Shown: positions 8,288-14,677 of the stretch, piece after piece
Numbering within the stretch: the first letter of the stretch is position 1
Layout: the number at the start of each line of letters is the position of its first letter
Assembly (NCBI GenBank): GCA_002298965.1
Contig: DBMN01000082.1
Location: forward strand, 1-14,677
Direction of reading: 5' to 3'
Length of the DNA: 14,677 nt
DNA from: Rhizobiales bacterium UBA697
GTDB lineage: Bacteria > Pseudomonadota > Alphaproteobacteria > Rhizobiales > Ancalomicrobiaceae
Made by a program: the position numbers and the translations under genes
The notes under the pieces: model-generated
The model's input: only the letters and a program-made list of their open reading frames with translations
What the model was told of the DNA's origin: nothing
Database searches by the model: none

Positions 8288-8986
8288 TCAGGCCATCGCG
8301 CCGAAGCGTTCGTCGAAGGAGTAGCCGGAGCCGCGGACGGTGCGGATCGGGTCGCGTTCGCGCGGGCGGTTGACCGCCTTGCGCAGGCGGCCGACGTGGA
8401 CGTCGACGGTGCGTTCGTCGACATAGACGTCCATGCCCCAGACGCCGTCGAGCAGCTGCTCGCGGGTGAAGACGCGGCCGGGCGACTGCATCAGGAACTC
8501 GAGCAGGCGGAACTCGGTCGGTCCGAGATGGATCTCGCGGCCGGCGCGGCGGCAGCGCTTGGTCTCGCGATCGAGCTCGAGGTCGCCGGAGCGCAGCAGG
8601 GTGGAGACCAACTCCGGCCGGGTCCGACGCAGCATGGCGCGGACGCGGGCCATCAGCTCGGCGGTGGAGAAGGGCTTCACCACGTAGTCGTCGGCGCCGG
8701 TGGAGAGGCCGCGGATGCGCTCGCTCTCCTCGCCGCGTGCCGTCAACATGATGATCGGCAGGCGTTCGGTCTCGGAACGGGCGCGCAGGCGGCGGCACAG
8801 TTCGATGCCGGAAAGCCCCGGCAGCATCCAGTCGAGGATGAGGAGATCGGGAACGCTCTCCCTCAGGCGGGTATCGGCCTCGTCGCCTCGGGCGACGACT
8901 TCGACGTCGTATCCCTCGCTCTCGAGATTGTAGCGCAGGAGGAGACCCAGGGCCTCCTCGTCCTCGACGATCAACACGCGGGCCAT
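8288..8986 (-). CDS. phoB: Phosphate regulon response regulator PhoB
   Basis: PhoB is an OmpR-family DNA-binding response regulator of the phosphate-starvation regulon. The 232 residues comprise a receiver domain (1 to about 120) with acidic pocket Glu8/Asp9, phosphoacceptor Asp52 (LILDWMLPG), Thr82 and Lys104 (KPF). A winged-helix effector domain follows (about 130-228), with LGPTEFRLLEFL, YVDERTVDVHVGRLRKAV and IRTVRGSGYSF. The ATG at 8986 has a nearby AGGGA site. The gene starts 25 bases after phoU on the same strand and is surely co-transcribed with it. It is transcribed toward the REP-like repeat. Confidence 0.95.
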   Translation of the reverse strand: MARVLIVEDEEALGLLLRYNLESEGYDVEVVARGDEADTRLRESVPDLLILDWMLPGLSGIELCRRLRARSETERLPIIMLTARGEESERIRGLSTGADDYVVKPFSTAELMARVRAMLRRTRPELVSTLLRSGDLELDRETKRCRRAGREIHLGPTEFRLLEFLMQSPGRVFTREQLLDGVWGMDVYVDERTVDVHVGRLRKAVNRPRERDPIRTVRGSGYSFDERFGAMA

Positions 8987-9011
8987 GTCGTCCCTCGTTC
9001 CTCGGGCCGGC

Positions 9012-9725
9012 TCAGGCGCCGGCCTCGAACTTCATCTGCTCGGCGTCGTTGCCCTTCGGGCGCTCGCCGATCACCTGCTCGCCGGTCACCAGATAGTGGA
9101 CCTGTTCGGCGACGTTGGTGGCATGATCGCCGATGCGCTCGATGTTCTTGGCACAGAACAGCAGGTGGGTGCAGAAGGTGATGTTGCGCGGGTCTTCCAT
9201 CATGTAGGTGAGGAGCTCGCGGAACAGCGACGTATAGAGCGCATCGATCTGCTCGTCGCGATCGCGCACGACGATCGCGGCTTCGGAATCCTGCGCGGCA
9301 TAGGCGTCGAGCACGGCCTTGAGCTGCTCGAGCGCGATCTCGGCGAGATGTTCGACGCCGATCAGCACGCTCTTCAGACGGACGCCGCCGTTCATGGCGA
9401 TGACGCGCTTGGCGATCGACTTGGCGAGGTCGCCGACCCGCTCGAGGTCGCCGGCGAGACGCATGGCGACGAAGATGTGACGCAGATCGAGCGCCATCGG
9501 CTGGCGCTTGGCGATGATGACGATCGCCTGCTCCTCGACGATGTGCTGGAGGCGGTCGAGCCGGGCGTCGGTGGCGACCACCTTCTGCGCCAGCGTCGTG
9601 TCGCCGCGAACGAGCGCGGTGACGGCGTCGGTCACGAGACCTTCGGCGAGCCCGCCCATCTCCGCGATGCGGCCGGCGAGTTCCTTCAGTTCCTGATCGT
9701 AGGCGACGACGGTATGGTTGGTCAT
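9012..9725 (-). CDS. phoU: Phosphate signalling protein PhoU
   Basis: PhoU is a cytoplasmic negative modulator that links the phosphate transporter Pst to PhoR. The 237 residues are all-helical in character and contain the two PhoU repeats, each with its metal-binding signature: ERVGDLAKSI at about 95-104 and ERIGDHATNVAE at about 197-208. The ATG at 9725 has GAGG 8 bases upstream. The gene lies 118 bases after phoR and 25 bases before phoB on one strand. In related genomes pstSCAB normally lies between phoR and phoU. Here those genes are missing, so PhoU must act with a transporter encoded elsewhere. Confidence 0.95.
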   Translation of the reverse strand: MTNHTVVAYDQELKELAGRIAEMGGLAEGLVTDAVTALVRGDTTLAQKVVATDARLDRLQHIVEEQAIVIIAKRQPMALDLRHIFVAMRLAGDLERVGDLAKSIAKRVIAMNGGVRLKSVLIGVEHLAEIALEQLKAVLDAYAAQDSEAAIVVRDRDEQIDALYTSLFRELLTYMMEDPRNITFCTHLLFCAKNIERIGDHATNVAEQVHYLVTGEQVIGERPKGNDAEQMKFEAGA

Positions 9726-9786
9726 CGAGCGAACCTCGTTCCACTGGCGCGAGCCGTCCGGCGGAACCGGCCCGGGTCGCCCCGTT

Positions 9787-9818
9787 TCTATGACGCGGAG
9801 ACGTCAGTTTGATGACGC
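9787..9818 (-). promoter_or_regulatory. Pho-box-like element and -10 upstream of phoU
   Basis: On the minus strand GCGTCAT-CAAA-CTGACGT (9818-9801) resembles the PhoB box CTGTCAT-N4-CTGTCAT, with 5 of 7 matches in each half and correct spacing. Eight bases further comes CATAGA (9792-9787) as a -10-like hexamer. This would give phoU-phoB a phosphate-controlled promoter separate from phoR. Confidence 0.45.
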
Positions 9819-9843
9819 TCCAAATTGTTGATTTCGTAGCGCT

Positions 9844-10929
9844 TCACGACTTCCAGCGGTCGAGCGCGACGGTGAAGGCGGAGCCCTCGCCGCGCCGGCT
9901 CCAGATGTCGAGCCGCCCGCCGTGGCGGGTGACGATGTGCTTGACGATGGCGAGGCCGAGGCCGGTGCCGCGGCGCGAACCGGCGCCGTCGGAATGGCCG
10001 CGGTAGAAGCGCTCGGTCAGGCGCGGCAGGTGGACCGGGTCGATGCCGTCGCCGTGGTCGCGCACGGTCGCCAGCACCAGATCGCCCTCGGTCCGCACCG
10101 TCACCTCGACCGAGCCGCCGGCGCCGCCGTACTTGACGGCGTTCTCGACCAGGTTGGTGAAGACCTGGACCAGTTCCTCGCGATCGCCGCGCACCGCGCG
10201 GGCGGTGTCGCAGCCCTCGAGCGCCAGGGTGATGCCCTCGGCGGTCGCGGCCGGGCGGGCGAGATCGAGGACGCGGGCGAGCACCTCGCAGAGGTCGACC
10301 TCGGCCTCGGGGCGCAAATGCGCCTTCATCTCGATGCGCGACAGCGACAGGAGATCGTCGATCAGCCGCTTCATCCGCGCCGCCTGTTCGGCCATGACGC
10401 CGAGGAAGCGCGCGCGGGCGGCGCCGTCGTCGCGGGCAGGGCCCTGCAGCGTCTCGATGAAGCCGGAGAGGGCGGCGAGCGGCGTGCGCAGTTCGTGGCT
10501 GGCGTTGGCGACGAAGTCGGCGCGCATGCGCTCCATCCGCCGCGTCTCGGTCAGGTCCTCGATGCGGATCATCAGGAAGGGTGCGATGCCGGGCACGATC
10601 AGCGGCGCCACGTGGGCGCGCGACCAGCGCTCGGTCGGCACCTTGTCGTGCCATTCGACGATCTCGGCGGCGAGCCGATCGCGGGCGCTGTCGACGGCGT
10701 CGTAGAGCGTCGTCACGCGCACGCCGAAGGACAGCGGGAAGCCTTCCGACAGCGCGGGGAAGCGCAACGCCGCGTCGCGGTTGAACCAGCGCACCTCGTG
10801 GGTGCCGTCGACCACGATGCAGGGTTCGTCGACGGCATCGATCACCGCGCGGACCAGCGGTCCGACCGCGGTCGCCCCGGAGAGAAGGATGCCGGACGAT
10901 GCCGTTTCCTGCCGATCGTCGATGCTCAT
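9844..10929 (-). CDS. phoR: Phosphate regulon sensor kinase PhoR, apparently soluble
   Basis: This 361-residue histidine kinase is the likely partner of PhoB. A PAS-like region (about 25-128) is followed by the HisKA dimerisation domain with His145 (FVANASHELRTPLAALSGF). The ATPase domain follows, with N-box NLVENAVKY (259-267), DHGDGID (291-297) and GTGLGLAIVKH (321-331). The linker EDLTETRRMERMRADF is typical of PhoR. Family members usually begin with one or two membrane helices, but none is visible here. The ATG at 10929 has GAGG five bases upstream, and an in-frame stop at 10983-10981 precludes any membrane-spanning extension. The gene precedes phoU and phoB without pst genes. It could be another PhoR-like kinase, but the context makes PhoR most likely. 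Confidence 0.88.
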   Translation of the reverse strand: MSIDDRQETASSGILLSGATAVGPLVRAVIDAVDEPCIVVDGTHEVRWFNRDAALRFPALSEGFPLSFGVRVTTLYDAVDSARDRLAAEIVEWHDKVPTERWSRAHVAPLIVPGIAPFLMIRIEDLTETRRMERMRADFVANASHELRTPLAALSGFIETLQGPARDDGAARARFLGVMAEQAARMKRLIDDLLSLSRIEMKAHLRPEAEVDLCEVLARVLDLARPAATAEGITLALEGCDTARAVRGDREELVQVFTNLVENAVKYGGAGGSVEVTVRTEGDLVLATVRDHGDGIDPVHLPRLTERFYRGHSDGAGSRRGTGLGLAIVKHIVTRHGGRLDIWSRRGEGSAFTVALDRWKS

Positions 10930-11096
10930 GAAATCCTCGCCAGCGCGCCCATCGCGCCTGCCCCGACGGGGGTGCCACCGTCACGGACGAAACGCAACCG
11001 TCGCGTCGCGCGACCGACGGTCGAGCCGCGAGAATGGCGATTCCACACGACGGATTTGCGAAGGTCGGCGAGGATACGCGCGAAAGGCGCGATCGA

Positions 11097-11462
11097 TCAA
11101 CGAATGTTGGCGGCGAGAAGGGCGCGGTAGTTGCGCGCACCGTCGCCGGCGCAGATCTTCTCGAAGCCTTCCGCCTCGAGCGCGGCGTCGACGTCGCGAT
11201 AGAGCGCGTCGGCGGCGTCGGGCGAGAGGTTGGTCTCGGCCAGCGCCCGGTTCATCGCCTTGCCGAGGTTGGTCGCCTCGCGCTGGCCCATCGGGAAGCC
11301 GCACATCTCGGCCGAGATGGCGATGCGATAGAGCGTCTTCAGCGTCTCCTCGCCCCCTTCCTCGGCGCCGGCCCGACCCACGGTGCCGCCGACGAACGCC
11401 GCCACGAGGGCGCCGACGAGGGTGGTGCGGGAGAAGACGCGCAGGAAACGATCGGCGCCCAT
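11097..11462 (-). CDS. Small predicted secreted protein, function unknown
   Basis: I do not recognise this family. The 121-residue protein has a clear signal peptide: Arg-containing N-terminus, hydrophobic TLVGALVAAFVGGTV (14-28), and a likely cut after AGA (about residue 33). The mature part of about 88 residues is mostly helical by composition, with two cysteines (Cys54 and Cys104) that could form a disulfide in the periplasm. The frame extends upstream beyond 11462, but ATG 11462 is preferred because it has AAAGGA about 8 bases upstream and puts the signal sequence at the N-terminus. It is 167 bases upstream of phoR on the same strand and divergent from the CDF transporter gene. A role in phosphate or metal response is possible but unsupported. 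Confidence 0.75.
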   Translation of the reverse strand: MGADRFLRVFSRTTLVGALVAAFVGGTVGRAGAEEGGEETLKTLYRIAISAEMCGFPMGQREATNLGKAMNRALAETNLSPDAADALYRDVDAALEAEGFEKICAGDGARNYRALLAANIR

Positions 11463-11631
11463 GGGCCGTCCTTTCGGGGTCGGAGTGTCGTCGAGACGGG
11501 CCGGGTCCAGCGACGCGGACGAACGGCGGATCACCGTGGTACCGCGATGCGGCGGAACCACGTCCAGCGGATAGACCGCGTCCGGGGCCGCGTCCACCCG
11601 AAATCGCGCCGGCCGTGCGCTCGCCGACCGG

Positions 11632-11653
11632 GGTGTGGCCTCAGGCCCACACC
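11632..11653. promoter_or_regulatory. Palindrome upstream of the CDF transporter gene
   Basis: GGTGTGGCCT and AGGCCCACACC form an inverted repeat, perfect except for one bulged C. It lies about 100 bases before the transporter start, in the region shared with the divergent secreted-protein gene. It is a candidate operator, for example for a metal-responsive repressor, but I cannot match it to a known site. Confidence 0.4.
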
Positions 11654-11749
11654 GACGAAGGTCGTCACCGCCGGTGTCGGCAAGGCGCTTGCCCCTCCGG
11701 ACCGCACGACCTAGGGATGCCGCACACCCCGGCGATCGGAGCCAAGTCC

Positions 11750-13144
11750 ATGACTGCAAATGAGAATGTCTCGCACGGCGAGCAGAAGGAAGCCGCGGCG
11801 CTCGGCTCCATCGTCGCCTCGACGGGCCTGACGATCGCCAAGGCGATCGTGGCGGTCATGACCGGATCGCTCGGTCTGCTCTCCGAGGCGATCCACGGCC
11901 TGCTCGACGTCGGGGCCACGGTGATGACCTGGTTCGCGGTGCGCATCGCCGACGAGCCGGCCGACGAGTTGCACCACTACGGCCACGCCAAGATCGAGAG
12001 CGTCGCGGCGCTGGCCGAGACCGGGCTCCTCTTCGTCGCCTCCGGCTGGATCGCCTGGGAGGCGGTGCAGCGCATCCTCGGCCACGGCGGCGAGCCGGAG
12101 GCGAGCCTGGTGGCGGTCGGCGTCGTGGTGGTGTCGATCGTCGTCGACTTCTTCCGCGCCCGTCACCTGCTGAAGGTGGCGCGCGAAACGAACAGCCCGG
12201 CGCTCGAGGCCGATGCGCTGCACTTCTCCTCCGACATGTGGAGCTCGGCGGTCGTGCTCGTCGGCCTCGGCTTCGTCTGGGCGGGCTGGCCGCTCGGCGA
12301 CGCGCTGGCGGCGATCGGCGTCTCCGCCTTCGTCTGCCTCGCCGGCTGGCGGCTCGGCCGGCGCACCATCGACTCGCTGATGGACGCCGCCCCCCACGGC
12401 GTCGCCGAAGGCATCCGCACGATCGCCGAGGGTGTCGCCGGCGTCGTGGCGATCGAGCGGATCCGGGCGCGGCCGTCGGGCGCCACGATCTTCGTCGATC
12501 TCGACGTCGCGGTCGCCCGCATCCGCTCGCTCGACGAGACGGCGGCGATCAAGGCCGAGGTCAAGGCGGCGGTCGCCCGTGCCATGCCGGAGGTCGACAT
12601 CGCCATCGCCGTCCATCCGATCGCCCTCGACGACGAGACGATCCACGAGCGCATCATGGTGATCGCCCGCAACCGCGGCGTCGCCGTCCATCACCTCTTC
12701 GTCCAGACGCTCGCCGACGAACGCATCTCGGTCTCGCTCGACCTCGAGGTCGACGGCCGCATGCCGCTCGCCGAGGCCCATGCGGTGGCGAGCGGGCTCG
12801 AGACGGCGATCGAGGCCGAACTCGGCCCGGGCTCGGAGGTCGAGACCCACATCGAGCCGATCACCGTCGACCGCCTGACCGGCCTCGACCTCGACGCGGC
12901 CTCGCTCGCCGAGATCCGCGGCGACCTCGAGGCGGCGGCGGAGCGCGGCGGCATCGTCGGCGAGGTCCACCACGTGCGCGCCCGCGCCACCGCGGAGGGC
13001 GTGGTGGTCAACTTCCATTGCCGGGCCGAGCCGTCGATCGGCGTCGCCGAACTGCACGCGGCGATCGACGACGTCGAACGCGCCGTGCGGGCGCGCCATC
13101 TCGGCGTGCGCCGGGTGATCGGTCACGGAGAACCGCGAGCCTGA
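11750..13144 (+). CDS. Cation diffusion facilitator (CDF) metal transporter with extended C-terminus
   Basis: This inner-membrane metal/proton antiporter would export divalent cations such as Zn2+. The CDF membrane domain (about 18-205) carries the paired metal ligands His49 and Asp53 (SEAIHGLLD) in helix 2 and His158 and Asp162 (DALHFSSD) in helix 5, an HD-HD set usually linked to zinc. HHYGHAKIES (75-84) is the conserved loop after helix 2. Most members have about 300 residues; this one has 464. The cytoplasmic tail appears to hold three successive ZT_dimer-like alpha/beta units at about 214-291, 293-373 and 384-462. The ATG at 11750 is chosen because GGAG (11738-11741) stands 8 bases upstream, whereas ATG 11717 lacks a spaced site. 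The metal is inferred from family ligands only. Confidence 0.92.
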   Translation: MTANENVSHGEQKEAAALGSIVASTGLTIAKAIVAVMTGSLGLLSEAIHGLLDVGATVMTWFAVRIADEPADELHHYGHAKIESVAALAETGLLFVASGWIAWEAVQRILGHGGEPEASLVAVGVVVVSIVVDFFRARHLLKVARETNSPALEADALHFSSDMWSSAVVLVGLGFVWAGWPLGDALAAIGVSAFVCLAGWRLGRRTIDSLMDAAPHGVAEGIRTIAEGVAGVVAIERIRARPSGATIFVDLDVAVARIRSLDETAAIKAEVKAAVARAMPEVDIAIAVHPIALDDETIHERIMVIARNRGVAVHHLFVQTLADERISVSLDLEVDGRMPLAEAHAVASGLETAIEAELGPGSEVETHIEPITVDRLTGLDLDAASLAEIRGDLEAAAERGGIVGEVHHVRARATAEGVVVNFHCRAEPSIGVAELHAAIDDVERAVRARHLGVRRVIGHGEPRA

Positions 13145-13164
13145 CGCAAGGTAAATCGACTGTA

Positions 13165-13203
13165 GTCGGAACCGCTAAATCTGGACTCGGTCCAAATTCC
13201 GAC
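13165..13203. other. Nested inverted repeats after the CDF gene
   Basis: GTCGGAA (13165-13171) pairs with TTCCGAC (13197-13203). Inside them GGAC (13183-13186) pairs with GTCC (13190-13193) around a three-base loop. The element starts 21 bases after the CDF stop and contains one GACTC site. Its role is unknown; it may be an mRNA 3' structure or part of the regulatory region of the next gene. Confidence 0.35.
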
Positions 13204-13250
13204 AGGTCGAGAACGCTGCGTTTTCGTATACGATTCCACGTATCTCCGAG

Positions 13251-13286
13251 ATCATCGGCCCACCGACTTTCTTCCGATGATTTTTT
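13251..13286 (+). terminator. Probable intrinsic terminator after the CDF transporter gene
   Basis: ATCATCGG (13251-13258) pairs with CCGATGAT (13274-13281) across a 15-base loop and is followed directly by five T residues. It lies 107 bases after the CDF stop. The T-run supports termination, although the loop is long. Confidence 0.55.
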
Positions 13287-13433
13287 GCCGTCCGCGTTGC
13301 TTTGCGTTTCCCTTTTCTTAAGGCCGACGCAACGACACTCGGCGAAGTGAAAAGTCGGCTTCCACCTCCGTGCCGCCCGATCGGGCGGCGCGCGCCGCGT
13401 GCGGAGGATCGGCGAGCCGTCGGAGATCGGACC

Positions 13434-14677
13434 ATGGCGTTCTTCCATCGAAGCATTTCCTCGCGGCTGTTCCTCGTCGCCGGTCTGGCCGTCGTCGGCC
13501 TGATCGCCGTGACCGTGCTCGGCCTCGCGACCCTGCGTTCGAACCTCTACCAGAGCCGGCTCGACGAACTGCGCCGGATCGAGGAGACGGCGGCGAGCCT
13601 CGCCCAGTCGTCCTTCGACAGGGCCAGGCGCGGCGAGTTCACGATGGAGGAGGCGAAGGCGCGCGCCGCCGACGAGATCGGCCGGCTGCGTTTCGACGGC
13701 AACAACTACATCTTCGTGATGACGAACGACGGCGTGATGGTCGTCCATCCGTCCGAGAAGATGCGCGGCGTCTCCGGCCTCGACATGAAGGACGCCGACG
13801 GCGTCTTCCTGTTCCGCGAGATGCTCGCCGTCTCCGCCGCCAAGGGCTCCGGCACCGTCGCCTATCGCTGGCCGAAGCCCGGCGCCGCCGAGGCGCTGCC
13901 GAAGGTCTCACACGTCGGCATCTTCAAGGACTGGGGTTGGGTGGTCGGCACCGGCATGTGGGTCGACGACGTCGAGGCGCAGTTCCGCGCCGTGGCGCTG
14001 CGCTCGGGTCTCCTGTCGCTCGCCTTCGCCGGCGCCATCGGCCTGATCGCCTTCCTGGTGGTGCGCTCGGTGACGCGGCCGCTCGCCGCCATCCGCCAGG
14101 CGATGGTCGATCTCGGCCACGGGAACCTCGACGTCTCGGTCGACACCAACCGCAAGGACGAACTCGGCGACATGGCCGAGGCCGTCATGGTCTTCCGCCG
14201 CCAGGAGGTCGAACGTCGCGAACTGGCGTCGGAGACCTCGTCGGCCGCCGAGGCGAAGCGCCTGCGCGAACAGGCGATCGATCGCCTCGTCGGCGACTTC
14301 CGCCGCCGCGCCACCGACATGCTCGGCGCCGTCGATTCCGAGATGCGGTCGATGACCGCCACCGCGACCGATCTCGGCCGCAACGCCGCGACGACGTCGA
14401 AGCGCTCCGACGATGCCGCCGAAGCGTCGCGCGAGGCGTCGGAGAACGTCGTCACCGTGTCCGCCGCGGGCGAGGAGCTGATGCACTCGATCGACGAGAT
14501 CGCCCGTCAGGTCTCCCGCACCACCGACGTGGTCGCCGAGGCGGCCAAGGTCTCGCGCGACACCAACGTCACCGTCGGCGAACTCGCCCAGGCGGCCGGC
14601 CGCATCGGCGCCGTCGTCGGCCTCATCCGCGACATCGCCGAGCAGACCAACCTGCTCGCCCTCAACGCCACGATCGA
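13434..14677 (+). CDS. Methyl-accepting chemotaxis protein with sCache_2 sensor, 3' end missing
   Basis: The frame is open from the ATG at 13434 to the window end, giving 414 codons of a longer gene. Membrane helix 1 is at about residues 11-32. A periplasmic sCache_2-type sensor follows (about 34-185), with NNYIFVMTNDGVMVVHP, a KDADGVFLFREM segment, WPKPG and DWGWVVGTGMWVDDV. Helix 2 is at about 189-209. A HAMP domain follows (about 210-265, starting RSVTRPL). The signalling coiled coil then reaches the conserved hairpin tip AEQTNLLALNATI at the edge. Such receptors detect small ligands, often organic acids, in the periplasm and signal through CheA. GGAG at 13422-13425 stands 8 bases before the ATG. 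The ligand is unknown. Confidence 0.95.
   Translation, partial: MAFFHRSISSRLFLVAGLAVVGLIAVTVLGLATLRSNLYQSRLDELRRIEETAASLAQSSFDRARRGEFTMEEAKARAADEIGRLRFDGNNYIFVMTNDGVMVVHPSEKMRGVSGLDMKDADGVFLFREMLAVSAAKGSGTVAYRWPKPGAAEALPKVSHVGIFKDWGWVVGTGMWVDDVEAQFRAVALRSGLLSLAFAGAIGLIAFLVVRSVTRPLAAIRQAMVDLGHGNLDVSVDTNRKDELGDMAEAVMVFRRQEVERRELASETSSAAEAKRLREQAIDRLVGDFRRRATDMLGAVDSEMRSMTATATDLGRNAATTSKRSDDAAEASREASENVVTVSAAGEELMHSIDEIARQVSRTTDVVAEAAKVSRDTNVTVGELAQAAGRIGAVVGLIRDIAEQTNLLALNATI

Noticed and set aside
10781..11749. Upstream extension of the CDF transporter frame
   Set aside because: The frame is open but the added sequence is Arg/Ser/Pro-rich low complexity, antisense to phoR and the secreted-protein gene. 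A good ribosome binding site fits the ATG at 11750.
11463..11759. Longer start for the small secreted protein, adding about 99 residues
   Set aside because: It would bury the signal peptide inside the protein, and the added sequence has no recognisable feature.

Overview
This GC-rich window, with strong G/C preference at third codon positions, looks like chromosomal DNA of an alphaproteobacterium, most likely Hyphomicrobiales (Rhizobiales-type). The best evidence is a full-length gcrA, a cell-cycle regulator confined to this class. Its upstream region carries a cluster of CcrM-type GANTC sites and a CtrA-like box. The order argD-argF-hslO and the phoR/phoU/phoB group fit the same assignment. 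I saw no rRNA, tRNA, IS element, prophage or CRISPR array.

Layout. (1) 1-3596: a uracil catabolism locus of the URC type. upp (uracil phosphoribosyltransferase) and a cut-off ribokinase-like gene read leftward. A GTP cyclohydrolase II paralogue (URC1-like) and a DUF1688 protein (URC4-like) read rightward. (2) 3633-6881: hslO (Hsp33), argF and argD, all on the minus strand. argD and argF overlap by 4 bp. A consensus-like promoter and a structured leader precede argD. (3) 6882-7458: a regulatory region between divergent argD and gcrA. (4) 7459-8040: gcrA and a strong intrinsic terminator. (5) 8124-8241: a REP/BIME-like inverted repeat pair between convergent gene ends. (6) 8288-10929: phoB, phoU and phoR on the minus strand. 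The pstSCAB genes usually found between phoR and phoU are absent, and a Pho-box-like element lies in that position. The predicted PhoR has no transmembrane segment. (7) 11097-11462: a small secreted protein of unknown function, minus strand. (8) 11750-13144: a CDF-family metal transporter with an unusually long, apparently triplicated C-terminal domain. (9) 13434-end: a methyl-accepting chemotaxis protein with an sCache_2-type sensor, cut by the window edge.

How the genes work together. In the URC locus Upp would make UMP from uracil. The two URC enzymes would open and dismantle the base through a ribosylurea-type intermediate. The adjacent sugar kinase could recover the released ribose. This assignment rests on gene content and on the pathway known from yeast, not on a demonstrated reaction here. 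argD and argF are two steps of arginine synthesis and are evidently co-transcribed. PhoR, PhoU and PhoB form the phosphate-starvation signalling circuit. The most unusual points are the URC cluster with its linked kinase, the dense cell-cycle control sequence before gcrA, the Pho module without pst genes and with a soluble PhoR, and the three-domain CDF tail.
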